Of a stretch of 47,884 nucleotides of DNA, positions 1 to 7,277 are shown piece by piece. This DNA is from Polyangium sp. y55x31 (lineage in GTDB: Bacteria; Myxococcota_A; Polyangia; Polyangiales; Polyangiaceae). Below the pieces are notes generated by a model. It saw only the letters and a program-made list of their open reading frames with translations, was not told the origin of the DNA and did no database searches. A program made the position numbers and the translations under genes. The stretch lies in NCBI RefSeq assembly GCF_029946505.1, contig NZ_JARZHG010000059.1:1-47884 (forward strand), read 5' to 3'. The first letter of the stretch is position 1. Each line of letters begins with the position of its first letter.

Positions 1-2
1 AC

Positions 3-155
3 TTCGGTGCGAACTTCCACCGGCAGGATAGCGGGATGGTCGGTTTTCCGCCGAATAGCCAAGCGTGGGCGGAGTTCACACATTTCGACGATGGGACGGG
101 GGCGCGGTGGCGGCCTACGGCTTGGGGCGGGAGCGTGTCTCAAGTGATCTGGTAG
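3..155 (+). CDS. C-terminal end of an unrecognised protein (partial)
   Basis: An open frame enters from the left edge and ends at TAG 153-155, giving 50 residues rich in Trp, Phe, Gly and Asn (for example FPPNSQAWAEF and a final SQVIW). Codon choice is GC-rich at third positions, as in nearby real genes, and the frame stops 15 nt before the convergent stop of the HNH gene. The aromatic, beta-rich character would suit the end of a secreted or surface protein. No family is recognised, and the N-terminal part lies outside the window. Confidence 0.4.
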   Translation, partial: FGANFHRQDSGMVGFPPNSQAWAEFTHFDDGTGARWRPTAWGGSVSQVIW

Positions 156-170
156 GCGCGCTCGTCTCGC

Positions 171-737
171 TCAAAGGGGCGTAACCCAAAGCCGTAGCTG
201 GCTCGGCGCGGGGTACTTCTGCGGAACTCGCGCGAGGTCGATCGGGAGCTGGGGCGCCTCCTCGGGGGTCTGCTCGAGGGCTCCCAGCGGCGCGCAAAGC
301 TGGAACGCGAGTTTCAGGTAGCGGCGAAGGAGGAGCAAGGGCGGAAACTCCCCCCGTCCTTCGAGCCAGGCGAGCGCATCACGAGCGCCCTTCGCGCTGT
401 TACACGAGCGGCAAGCCCAGACGAGGTTATCGCCCGCGTCGGGGCCGCCTCGGCTGGTGGCGATCAAGTGGTCGACGGTCAGGTTCTCGCGGGCTCCGCA
501 GTAGCAGCACGCGATCGGGAGAACGAGCTTCAGGCGCTCATCATCGGCAAGTGGTCCGATGCTCATGGTCCCATCACGGAGCCCAGCGTTGACCTTGGAA
601 CGGATCGCGTAGTGGCGCGGCGCGTAGCTGGTCGCCCCCTGAACGACCGCGGCGTGCGCCATGGCGAGGTTCGCATAGGACCAACGGAGCAGATCGCTCA
701 CGGTTCGTCGGGATGCGCTGGGCTCGGACGGAGGCAT
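171..737 (-). CDS. HNH endonuclease
   Basis: A 188-residue protein with a classical zinc-stapled HNH core at about residues 77-118. It has CxxC (77/80), the DH pair (89-90) that begins the beta-beta-alpha metal finger, the downstream Asn at about 104 and a second CxxC (109/112) followed by NSAKG. HNH enzymes of this type nick or cut DNA with one divalent metal ion. The start was set at ATG 737, preceded by a GGGA-like ribosome site, rather than a longer frame reaching 803. It is a stand-alone, leftward gene near the end of element 0. Mobile elements often carry such nucleases for homing, packaging or defence, but nothing here decides the role. The residues around the finger show no other recognised domain. 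Confidence 0.85.
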   Translation of the reverse strand: MPPSEPSASRRTVSDLLRWSYANLAMAHAAVVQGATSYAPRHYAIRSKVNAGLRDGTMSIGPLADDERLKLVLPIACCYCGARENLTVDHLIATSRGGPDAGDNLVWACRSCNSAKGARDALAWLEGRGEFPPLLLLRRYLKLAFQLCAPLGALEQTPEEAPQLPIDLARVPQKYPAPSQLRLWVTPL

Positions 738-940
738 CGGATCCCGGGTTGATTGCGATTCGGCGCGGGCGTCAAGGGAAATCTGGCGCCCTACTCGAAG
801 CACGAAGGCAACAGAGCCGGCGAGCCCAAGATCCCGGGATAGGTTGGCTCATCGGACGGTATATGTCCGATCGGGGGATTGCCGTATGGTCGTTCGAGCC
901 CGTAGGCTCCCCCTTGGTCGCCCGTTGGAAGCGAGGAGGC

Positions 941-1282
941 ATGAGCGGAAGAGGCTTGACTTCGAAAGGAAAACCCACGGAAGGCGACGACGCACGCCTT
1001 GCCGCGGTAGGTCTTTCGGCTCCCAGCGCGGAAGACCTCACGAATTACGCGCCCGATGGAATTCGTCGGGCGGCGCTCCCGGACCTCCTGGTCCGCGGCC
1101 TCGCGCGGGGCGACGAGCATCCAATCGAGGGTGTCGTGGTTACGGTCGCAGACGAGCTCGAAGCGGCGGCCGTGATGATGGCGGACGGGAATCCAGCCCT
1201 CGGAACGCTGCTCGGCGGCTGGGCGATCCGGCTGCGGGTCGGGGCGGAGCTGGTGCGGCGGTATCGGGAGGCTGCGACGTAG
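941..1282 (+). CDS. Hypothetical small alpha-helical protein
   Basis: 113 residues, with ATG at 941 preceded by GAGGAGG five bases upstream, which decides this start over longer frames. The second half is predicted helical (VVVTVADELEAAAVMMADG, then AIRLRVGAELVRRYREA); there is no signal peptide or long membrane segment. It is convergent with the leftward small gene at 1307-1561. I do not recognise a family. The strong ribosome site and strand-consistent codon use support a real gene. Confidence 0.6.
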   Translation: MSGRGLTSKGKPTEGDDARLAAVGLSAPSAEDLTNYAPDGIRRAALPDLLVRGLARGDEHPIEGVVVTVADELEAAAVMMADGNPALGTLLGGWAIRLRVGAELVRRYREAAT

Positions 1283-1306
1283 CGACGGGATGGGGAGGGC
1301 AGCGGG

Positions 1307-1561
1307 TTATTCCTTCCCGCTGCTCTCCCGGGTCGCTTGCAAGACTTCGACGGTGATATTGAAGGCAAGCTTATGCAGCGTTTCCACTGCGTGGCGCGCC
1401 TCTTCGGGCGTCATCGCGTACCCCTGGAACATGGGGCGGCCTTCGCGCTTCTCGGGAGGTAGGCTCTCCGCGTTGATGTAAATTCGACCATCCGAGCCGA
1501 TGGCGAACTCGGTCGGCAACTCCGCGTCGCTCGGCGTGTCCGTGCTGTTGGGGTCTGCCAT
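1307..1561 (-). CDS. Small DUF-like protein, single-repeat form
   Basis: 84 residues with ATG at 1561 and AAAGGAG upstream. The core reads as a beta-hairpin plus helix: LPTEFAIGSDGRIYIN, a linker, then FQGYAMTPEEARHAVETLH and NITVEVLQATR. The same unit occurs twice in the gene at 28330-28671, which holds the same last place in the paralogous set of element 1. It is the final gene of a leftward series (5776 to 1307) with the sigma factor and lipoprotein. The function is unknown. The short beta-turn-beta element with SDGRIY resembles protein-interaction folds, but no family was identified. Confidence 0.7.
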   Translation of the reverse strand: MADPNSTDTPSDAELPTEFAIGSDGRIYINAESLPPEKREGRPMFQGYAMTPEEARHAVETLHKLAFNITVEVLQATRESSGKE

Positions 1562-1592
1562 GGTTTGGCTCTCTCCTTTATGAGGGCGAGGG

Positions 1593-2294
1593 TTACAGGT
1601 CGCAAAGGAGCTCGGCGTGCGTGAGCCGGCCTCGAACGGGGTCCGAGATCCCTCCGGCGACGACGGCCGCATCGTTGGTTTCTCGTGAAAGGAGCACGAG
1701 CATCCCCTCCCCCTCGAGCTGCTCGAGGGCGCGGTTGACGTCAGACCGGAGGACCTCAGGCATGCGGGCCCGGATCCACGCGATAGGCACGGGCTTGTCG
1801 CTCGTGGGGGACATGCGAGATAGTGCGAAGTGGACGAACCATGTGAGGCGCTCCTGGGCGGGGTAATGCTGGATCTCTTGGACCAGCTTGGCCACATGGA
1901 CGGCCGCGCGCGCATAAGTGGGGGAGAGTCGAAAGAGGTTGTGGAGGACGTGCTCGCCGAGCTCGTCCTGGCTCAGTGCTCCCCTGCGATGCGGGGGCGG
2001 CGGTGGGAGGAGGGACGCTAATGGCGGAGGATCCAGCCTCTCGGCCAAGCGCTGACCGACGCTCCGAAGAGCGAGCCACAAAAATACGGGAATCCCGAGC
2101 AGAAAGCGCACGACCCGGCGAACGGGCCTACTTGGCGGAACGCACTGTGGATCCACCAGGGTATCCCGGTCGCCCTTCGGTGGCATGCTCGGGCGCAAGC
2201 CTGATAGCGGCGGCTCGGGGATTCGGAATGAGGCGGGCGTAGGTTCGGCGTCTTCGTCCGCGGCATGGGCCTCGGCGAATTGATGGGTGGCCAT
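1593..2294 (-). CDS. DUF-like protein with central hydrophobic segment, sigma-cluster associated
   Basis: 233 residues. ATG at 2294 sits directly behind GGGAGGAACC; the element 1 homologue at 27680 has the same GGAGGAACC-ATG. The N-terminal third is disordered, and a basic hydrophobic segment (RRVVRFLLGIPVFLWLALRS, about residues 61-80) may anchor it to the membrane. The C-terminal half is helical and alignable by eye to the homologue: VHFALSRMSPTSDKPVPIAWIRARMPEVL, matching LHFALSRM and RLRDRLPEL there, followed by a winged-helix-like segment (ALEQLEGEGMLVLLSRE). It lies between the sigma gene and the small DUF gene, probably in one transcript. A DNA- or protein-binding regulatory role is a guess. 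Confidence 0.7.
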   Translation of the reverse strand: MATHQFAEAHAADEDAEPTPASFRIPEPPLSGLRPSMPPKGDRDTLVDPQCVPPSRPVRRVVRFLLGIPVFLWLALRSVGQRLAERLDPPPLASLLPPPPPHRRGALSQDELGEHVLHNLFRLSPTYARAAVHVAKLVQEIQHYPAQERLTWFVHFALSRMSPTSDKPVPIAWIRARMPEVLRSDVNRALEQLEGEGMLVLLSRETNDAAVVAGGISDPVRGRLTHAELLCDL

Positions 2295-2297
2295 GGT

Positions 2298-2373
2298 TCC
2301 TCCCAGCGTGGGAGCCATGGCTTGACGCTGGGTGTGCAACAAACACCTGGCCCGCGAATGGAGCACACCCAGC
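2298..2373 (-). promoter_or_regulatory. Candidate translational RNA switch in the leader of the 1593-2294 gene
   Basis: In the leftward transcript three segments compete. GCTGGGTGTGC (complement of 2363-2373) pairs perfectly with GCACACCCAGC (2327-2337). The 3' part of that segment, CCCAGCGT (2325-2332), pairs equally well with ACGCTGGG (2302-2309). The last G residues of ACGCTGGG begin the GGGAGG ribosome site of the gene starting at 2294. One fold leaves the site free and the other hides it. No ligand or known riboswitch class is recognised. Confidence 0.4.
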
Positions 2374-2563
2374 GCCAAGCCACGACGTGGGGCGAAATGA
2401 GAAGTCGACGCCGAGGCGTCCGCGCTGGCCCTATGGTCGCCCGTAAGTGGGTAGGGTTGCGCGCGGCGGCCTCGTCGTCGTGTTCTCACCCATGGAATGA
2501 GGTCGACGCGGCTCCGACTCTCAACAAATCGTCATGCGTGATGAAAAAAGCGGGACGGGCGGC
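2374..2563. other. Spacer between sigma gene and downstream gene
   Basis: No convincing gene. Together with the RNA-switch segment it forms a 269-base gap between the sigma factor stop (2564) and the next start (2294). Open frames here are antisense or extend from neighbouring genes, with no ribosome site of their own. Confidence 0.5.
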
Positions 2564-3577
2564 CTACTTCGCGGCCCGGTTGGCTTCCCGGTTGGCGAGG
2601 GCGGCGCCGAAGGCTCCCGTGGCTTGGGGACAAATCCGCTTCGCCTCCTCCAGGTCGCCTCGCTCTAACGCGCGGTCGCAGGCCTGGGCAGCGAAGCGGG
2701 GCCGCCCGTTGATCTTCGGCTGGTCGGGCGCGGGCGCGGGTCCGGCGGGCGGAGGGCACTGCGGCGAGACGGGCTCCGGGCAGACCGGCGGCGCGAGCTG
2801 TTCGAGGACGCCGGCCGGCGTGGTGTGCTCGTTCGTCGCGGCGACGTTCAGGACAATCGGCGGGAGCTCGGCGAGCATCGTGGCGCGATGGAGGAGAAGG
2901 AAGACGACGATCGCGCCAGCGGCGGCCCCGCCGAAGAACGTCGGCACGTGGAGCCAGCCGCGATGGTCCTTCTCGCGGCGCGGCTCGGTGATGTTCGACC
3001 ATGCCTCGCCAGCGCTCCCCTCGTGCCTGATGTCCTGCGAATGGAACGGAAGGACGACAGGGCTCGTGATCCCGACGCGTTCAAGCTCGCGGCGAAGCGC
3101 GACGAGCGCAGCGGCGAGCTCCCGGAAGACAGTCGCGGAGGAAACGCCGAAGCTCTCGGCAATCTCAGCCACAGGCAACCCGTCGAGATGCCTCGCGCAG
3201 ACAAACTCTTGTTGTCGCGCGGGGAGCTTGGACAGGATGGCTTCGAGGGTCTTGATCTTCTGCCGCTCGTACGCTTTTTGCTCGGGATCCGAAGCGGCTA
3301 TGTCTTCGATCTCGAGTTCGATGAGCGGGACTGCCTTGTTCCGCGTCTTGCCGCGCTCGCGGTACTCCGAGACGACGCTCCGCATGTTGAGGTGCAAGAG
3401 CCCGCCGAGTTTGTCCGTGATCTCCTTCCCCTCGAGCTGGTGAAGGGTCCGGACGTAGATGTCATGGCAGAGATCGGGCATGTCCTGCGCGGGAACGTGG
3501 CGGGTTCGGAGCCAGTGTTCGATCTTGCGCTGGTGCGTCGCGAGGAGCTTTAAGCGCTGGTTTCGTTCCTCGTCCAT
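2564..3577 (-). CDS. Membrane-tethered sigma-70/ECF-like factor
   Basis: 337 residues; ATG at 3577 with GGAGGG seven bases upstream, preferred over a TTG five codons earlier. Residues ~15-75 match sigma region 2 (DMPDLCHDIYVRTLHQL, then RSVVSEYRERGKTRNKAV). Residues ~108-165 match region 4 with its helix-turn-helix (LPARQQEFVCARHLDGLPVAEIAESFGVSSATVFREL). A single membrane segment follows (FFGGAAAGAIVVFLLL, ~214-230), then a proline-rich stretch and a C-terminal helical, TPR-like end (CDRALERGDLEEAKRICPQ). It would recruit RNA polymerase but be held at the membrane until released or signalled. It starts 15 nt after the Cys-rich lipoprotein gene, so the two are almost certainly co-transcribed. 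The element 1 homologue at 26294 has the same architecture. Confidence 0.85.
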   Translation of the reverse strand: MDEERNQRLKLLATHQRKIEHWLRTRHVPAQDMPDLCHDIYVRTLHQLEGKEITDKLGGLLHLNMRSVVSEYRERGKTRNKAVPLIELEIEDIAASDPEQKAYERQKIKTLEAILSKLPARQQEFVCARHLDGLPVAEIAESFGVSSATVFRELAAALVALRRELERVGITSPVVLPFHSQDIRHEGSAGEAWSNITEPRREKDHRGWLHVPTFFGGAAAGAIVVFLLLHRATMLAELPPIVLNVAATNEHTTPAGVLEQLAPPVCPEPVSPQCPPPAGPAPAPDQPKINGRPRFAAQACDRALERGDLEEAKRICPQATGAFGAALANREANRAAK

Positions 3578-3592
3578 GAGTGGACCCTCCAA

Positions 3593-4711
3593 TCAGGGGA
3601 GACAGCAAAGGGTGCGGGCCCCGAGGAGCTCGACGGCGCCGAGGAGCTCGCCTCCGTGGGCCTGGCAGGTTCCGGAGTGGTAGACGGGCGCGGTCGCGCT
3701 CTTCGCGCCGATGGCCTGCCCGGGCGTTGTGAGGTCGAGGCACGTCGGGCCGGCGGATGACACGTCGGCCGAAGCGATCGGGCTCGTGCATGACGCGTCG
3801 GCGTGAAGGGAGACCGTAGACGCACACTCGCTCCCCTCGGGCGCGTCGCACGTGCAAGCCGAGCATGCGCGGTTGTCGTTGAAATCTTCGTAGAGGACGA
3901 ACCTTTCGGCGTATCCCTCGGCGGGGCAATCGTGGATCCCGGGCCGCTGGACGCACTGCCGGAAGCCTTCTTCCCGCCTAGGAACGCAGAGCTCGGCGGG
4001 GCTACATCCGCCGTATCCGGTCGACGTGATCCCTTCGCAGAGCCGGGCGAAGAGCCCCCATGAGGCCGCTTCAAGGGGCGCCGTCGAGCTGCCCAGGGCG
4101 GTGCAAGCTTCGTCCGTGATCGCAAGCGGTCCGATGGTCACGGATTGAATGCAGGGCTTGTTCGTGCCGCACGCGTCGGCGGGGATTGCGTTGTCCGGCG
4201 CGCAAGTGCCATCCCAGGACTCGGGCGGATCCGTGGGCGTCGTGGTGGCTCCCTCAGCGGAGGTGCAAGGGGCGTCCTGGGCGACGATACTCGAAGGCAG
4301 CGAGCAAAAGCCGACCGAGGGGCCGCAGGTGCATTCCCCGCAGGCGGAGGGCGGAACGATGGGATCGCCATGCCAGATGAATTGCTCGACGGGCGCGGCA
4401 TCCGGGCACGGCGGCGCGGCGGTCTCGTTGGGGCCGATCCACGCGAGGAGGGGAAAGGAGAAATCGCCCGGGCGAAGGGGCACGCATTCCCCCTCGCATG
4501 CGAATTCACACCCGCCATCCCCCCCGTTGGTACTTGGACCTCCGTCTTCGTCGTCGTCACCGGCAGCGTCGGAACCGGCGTCGGCGTCTCCGGCGTCCTC
4601 TTCATAGAATTCGGCGATGTTGATCGCATCGGGACATCCAGACAGAAGGGAACCGAAGGCGAGTCCCAACAGAGGCACGATCAAGGCTCGTCTGCGCACA
4701 CGGTTTTTCAT
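3593..4711 (-). CDS. Cys-rich lipoprotein, sigma-cluster associated
   Basis: 372 residues with a signal peptide ending in the lipobox LLSGC (Cys ~26), so it should be lipid-anchored on the envelope. An Asp/Gly-rich spacer (EEDAGDADAGSDAAGDDDEDGG) follows, typical of myxobacterial surface lipoproteins. A long domain with more than 20 cysteines comes next (for example FACEGECVPLRPG, GECTCGPSVGFCSLP, CSACTCDAPEGSEC), probably disulfide-bonded. It aligns throughout with the 24074-25153 protein of element 1, including the C-terminal YHSGTCQ and a CC pair near the end. It lies 12 nt after the 4724-5776 gene and 15 nt before the sigma gene. A surface sensor feeding the tethered sigma factor is an inference. 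Confidence 0.8.
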   Translation of the reverse strand: MKNRVRRRALIVPLLGLAFGSLLSGCPDAINIAEFYEEDAGDADAGSDAAGDDDEDGGPSTNGGDGGCEFACEGECVPLRPGDFSFPLLAWIGPNETAAPPCPDAAPVEQFIWHGDPIVPPSACGECTCGPSVGFCSLPSSIVAQDAPCTSAEGATTTPTDPPESWDGTCAPDNAIPADACGTNKPCIQSVTIGPLAITDEACTALGSSTAPLEAASWGLFARLCEGITSTGYGGCSPAELCVPRREEGFRQCVQRPGIHDCPAEGYAERFVLYEDFNDNRACSACTCDAPEGSECASTVSLHADASCTSPIASADVSSAGPTCLDLTTPGQAIGAKSATAPVYHSGTCQAHGGELLGAVELLGARTLCCLP

Positions 4712-4723
4712 GAATGTTCCCCT

Positions 4724-5776
4724 CTATTCGTTCAGCATAATGGAAAGAAGAATCCCGAGGCTGAGGCGCACGGGCGGCGCGCGCCACTCCTCTACGGTTT
4801 GGCCGCTGTTTGGGCCGGCGGTCCTAAAGACAACGCTCCTCACGTCGGCGATCCCCTCGCCGAAAAAGAGAAATGAGTACCGCTCAGCGAAACTCCATCG
4901 AGCCGCGAGGCGTGCACCGAAGCCCACCAACAAGCCATCGGAGAGGCTCAGCGACCCGGGCTTCTCGAGGTGGAACGTCATGCGGCCGATCGCTGCGGCG
5001 CCGCAGATGTCCACGATGCCGGCCCTCGCGCATGGCAGGATCGTCCCGGACCAGAAGGACGTCCGCGCTGGGACGTCGCGGGGTCCGATTCCCGAGGCTG
5101 GTGTAGCGACTCCACGCATATCCGCGGCGAGGGCGAACCTCGGCCATCGAACCTCCACCATTCCCTGGCCCCCCACCGCCACGCTTGGCAGGCCAAGCGG
5201 GGAGACAACGGGCCCGAGGGCTGCTGTCACCTGAACCGGCGTCCCCTCGGACGTCGTGCCCGCCGTAGGGGCTTTGGAGCCCGGGGCGAGCGCGGCCAGG
5301 AATTGCGGCATGCGAAAGGCCACGGGGTGGATCTCCGGCGTGCCTACCTCGATGTCCGTCGGGGCCGCGAGCTCGGGCGGAGGCGTGTCGCTTCCCCACG
5401 CGCGCGGCCCGAGCGCGATCCGCACGAGCGAAGCCATGTCATAGGCGAGCTCGCGGCAGGTCCCCTGCTTGTCCGTGATCGAGTGCCACTCCTTCCCGTT
5501 TCCCGAGGGATCGGGGGCCCATAACTCGCCCTCGAAGTCTTGCCCGACGCGGCGCACCTCCACCCGGAGAACGGCCGAGACGTCGGTCCGGACAACCAAG
5601 TATCCAAACTCGCCCGCCATCATCAAGGCGAGCTCTTCGGCGTCGGGGCAGCCGGCCGAGGCGTCCGGGGCGTGGTAGTCGAGACGGAACGCGATCTTCT
5701 CCTTGGGTGCGGCGGCGGCGCTCGACGCGAAGGCGAGCGTTAACGACGCAGCGGCAACTAGGAGGAGGCGACGCAT
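4724..5776 (-). CDS. Secreted, probable outer-membrane beta-barrel protein
   Basis: 350 residues with a Sec signal peptide (MRRLLLVAAASLTLAFASSAAAA). The N-terminal domain has the pattern FRLDYHAP-C-P, then a beta segment (AVLRVEVRRVGQDFEGELWAPD) and a GTCRELAYDMASLVRIALGP helix with a second Cys. After a proline-rich linker, the C-terminal half has alternating beta strands (MVEVRWPRFALAADMRG, GARLAARWSF, VRLSLGILLSIML) that look like a small barrel. This two-part layout is common in myxobacterial hypothetical proteins. It is the first gene of the leftward set, and its homologue at 23031-24074 is first in element 1. No enzymatic motif is visible. The ribosome site at 5776 is weak. Confidence 0.75.
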   Translation of the reverse strand: MRRLLLVAAASLTLAFASSAAAAPKEKIAFRLDYHAPDASAGCPDAEELALMMAGEFGYLVVRTDVSAVLRVEVRRVGQDFEGELWAPDPSGNGKEWHSITDKQGTCRELAYDMASLVRIALGPRAWGSDTPPPELAAPTDIEVGTPEIHPVAFRMPQFLAALAPGSKAPTAGTTSEGTPVQVTAALGPVVSPLGLPSVAVGGQGMVEVRWPRFALAADMRGVATPASGIGPRDVPARTSFWSGTILPCARAGIVDICGAAAIGRMTFHLEKPGSLSLSDGLLVGFGARLAARWSFAERYSFLFFGEGIADVRSVVFRTAGPNSGQTVEEWRAPPVRLSLGILLSIMLNE

Positions 5777-6123
5777 GATGAGGCGGGGGCCAGATTAAGC
5801 TCCGTCTGGCGGGACAGGCAAGCACCGTTTGCCCTGGCGGGCGCTCGGGATGCGGGCGAGCGGTTCGTCCGGGTGGAACCCAACACGCTACCGGGGCGGC
5901 GCCTCATGCACGAAGGCGCTGTCGACAACTCCCCGTTTTCCCGCGCGGCTACCTTCGACGATGCGGACCGTGCTGCGATACCGCGCTTGCTCCAGCGGCG
6001 AAACCATGACTTTCGTCCCGTGCGCAGCGAGCACCGAAGGTCGCCCCGCTGGCGCTGAGGCACCGACGGGGCGATCCTCCGCGACCTTTGCCGAATGCTC
6101 CCACGAGGCGTACGCTCCGGGTC
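5777..6123. other. Divergent intergenic region
   Basis: 347 bases between two divergent genes (leftward from 5776, rightward from 6124). Both promoters should lie here, but no clear -35/-10 pair was recognised. Open frames across it are Arg/Ser-rich shadows without ribosome sites. Confidence 0.5.
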
Positions 6124-6495
6124 ATGGGGCAGAAGAAGCTGGGGCAAGTCGTCGGACCGGTCGCAGCCGCCATGGTGACGGCGCTTTACCTCGCAGCGTG
6201 TACATTATATCCCCAACCGCCCGGCTCATGTGCCGAGGCGTGCGGCAATCAGCATCCGCAGGGGCTCCAGACCTACGATCTGGTATCCGTCGTGTACCTT
6301 TGCGACGTCAACACAGCATGCACGGGTAGCTGCTACGAGAGCGTCTGCACCCGTAAAGAGGAGCCGAGCGACGCCTGTCTTCCGTGCGTGCAGACAACGC
6401 TTGCGAGCGACTATTGCGCGCACCAAGGCCACTTCGGGGTCTGCCGCGGCGACCCAGAGTGCAGCGCGTACATCGCATGCATCGAGGCTTGCTAG
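6124..6495 (+). CDS. Small Cys-rich lipoprotein
   Basis: 123 residues. The signal peptide VVGPVAAAMVTALYLAAC ends in a lipobox-like LAAC (Cys ~26). The mature part carries about 16 cysteines in pairs such as CAEAC, CDVNTACTGSCYESVC, CLPCVQ and CSAYIACIEAC. It is probably an exported, disulfide-rich, lipid-anchored protein. The start at ATG 6124 was chosen because it places the signal peptide near the N terminus; no strong ribosome site is seen. It is the last clear gene before the tRNA-like repeat, on the strand opposite to the sigma set. No family recognised. Confidence 0.6.
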   Translation: MGQKKLGQVVGPVAAAMVTALYLAACTLYPQPPGSCAEACGNQHPQGLQTYDLVSVVYLCDVNTACTGSCYESVCTRKEEPSDACLPCVQTTLASDYCAHQGHFGVCRGDPECSAYIACIEAC

Positions 6496-6663
6496 GCGCG
6501 GAGCTGCTCTCCCTCTTCCCCGACGACGAGACCCGGCGATGATGGCCGCATGGATGTCCGGCCAGTTGTGACGCGTGGCCGGTGCCTGCCACCACCCGCC
6601 ATGGGCTCGACCCCTACCGCTCGGGGTGCGTCCTGGCTCGTCTCTGGCTGCCCCGAGGGGGCT

Positions 6664-6936
6664 TCAGTGGCGGCGATCCGTTCCGGTGGCTCTCTCCGCT
6701 CTGAGCTCGCTCGCGGCCTTCGCGACGGCGGCCAGGACCTCGGTCACCTTCCGCCACGCATCCGGGCCCCCCGCGGCAACGGCGGCAAGAGCGTCCACCG
6801 CTCGCACGGTCAGGTCCGCGCCGAGCTGCGGAGCCTTCGCAACGGCGGCGAGAGTCTTCATTACTTCGGGCGCGGCGTCCAGTCCCCCGAGGGCGACAGC
6901 GGCGAGGCCATCGACGGCTCTGCGGGATATATCCAC
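6664..6936 (-). CDS. Possible small Ala-rich helical protein with internal repeat
   Basis: An open frame of 90 residues from GTG 6936. It contains two similar units, RAVDGLAAVALGGLDAAPEV and RAVDALAAVAAGGPDAWRKV, each followed by a helix ending in LAAVAKA. The repeat suggests selection for a helical protein. However, there is no good ribosome site, and the frame continues backwards through the att repeat, which is a known source of spurious frames. It is kept with low confidence. Confidence 0.3.
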   Translation of the reverse strand: MDISRRAVDGLAAVALGGLDAAPEVMKTLAAVAKAPQLGADLTVRAVDALAAVAAGGPDAWRKVTEVLAAVAKAASELRAERATGTDRRH

Positions 6937-6989
6937 GATCAATCCATTTTGCTCGACAACTGGTTGATTTCGTTTAGAATCACAGCGAC

Positions 6990-7034
6990 TTCCTAAACCG
7001 AAGGTCGCAGGTCCGATTCCTGCCGGGGGTGCCA
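6990..7034 (+). repeat. attachment-site core: tRNA-Arg(CCU)-like 3' half, copy 1
   Basis: 45 bp identical to 37440-37484. It reads as the 3' part of a tRNA: anticodon loop with CCT, the 3' strand of the anticodon stem, variable loop AGGTC, a T-stem GCAGG/CCTGC around TCCGATT, acceptor strand CGGGGGT, discriminator G and CCA. The matching 5' half is absent in front, so this is an integration remnant rather than a gene. It lies between a cargo end on the left and an integrase gene on the right. Confidence 0.85.
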
Positions 7035-7090
7035 ATGATTTCGAGGGGTTACGAGCCAGGCCCCCTCGCTCCCTCCCCGTCGCCCAAAGC

Positions 7091-7111
7091 TGTGGCCTCA
7101 CTGTGGCCTCA
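7091..7111 (+). promoter_or_regulatory. Candidate integrase arm-type sites, left arm of element 1
   Basis: Two copies of TGTGGCCTCA at 7091-7100 and 7102-7111, 11 bp apart (one helical turn), about 55 bp inside the left core. The same pair recurs about 145 bp inside the right core at 37275-37295. In the excised circle the pairs would flank the core, as arm sites of tyrosine integrases do. Confidence 0.6.
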
Positions 7112-7277
7112 ACCGAGAACGCCGGTCGAGCCCAGCAGAGGACGTGTCCTCATCCGGGCCCTGCTCGACTGTCTGGAGACGTTCCTGGGATGCGGGCGGC
7201 GGCGCCGTGGCCTCGCCCACCATGCTCTGGTCGACCCCTGCCCCCCGGCGTTGCACCAAGGGCCCTGGTGCCGGGCG

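Larger units (their letters stand above)
1..7034. mobile_element. Right-hand part of an integrated element (element 0)
   Basis: This is inferred from the tRNA-like 45-bp repeat at 6990-7034, which has no tRNA 5' half in front of it. It therefore looks like a displaced right attachment site of another element to the left. The region holds an HNH nuclease gene and a leftward sigma-factor/lipoprotein gene set that is paralogous, in the same order, to the set in element 1. Its integrase and left end lie outside the window. It could instead be ordinary chromosome next to a single array. Confidence 0.45.

Noticed and set aside
2265-3443. 392-codon plus-strand frame opposite the sigma factor
   Set aside because: Ser/Arg-rich antisense frame. 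The minus-strand sigma motifs and ribosome sites explain the region.
6124-7034. Intact tRNA-Arg gene in front of the first att core
   Set aside because: The 5' half (acceptor, D-arm and 5' anticodon strand) cannot be found before 6990. The bases next to the anticodon loop do not pair with ACCG.
6937-7101. Open frame reading APPAGIGPATFGLG on the minus strand across the att core
   Set aside because: This peptide is the familiar antisense translation of a tRNA 3' end, not a protein. The frame has no separate ribosome site there.
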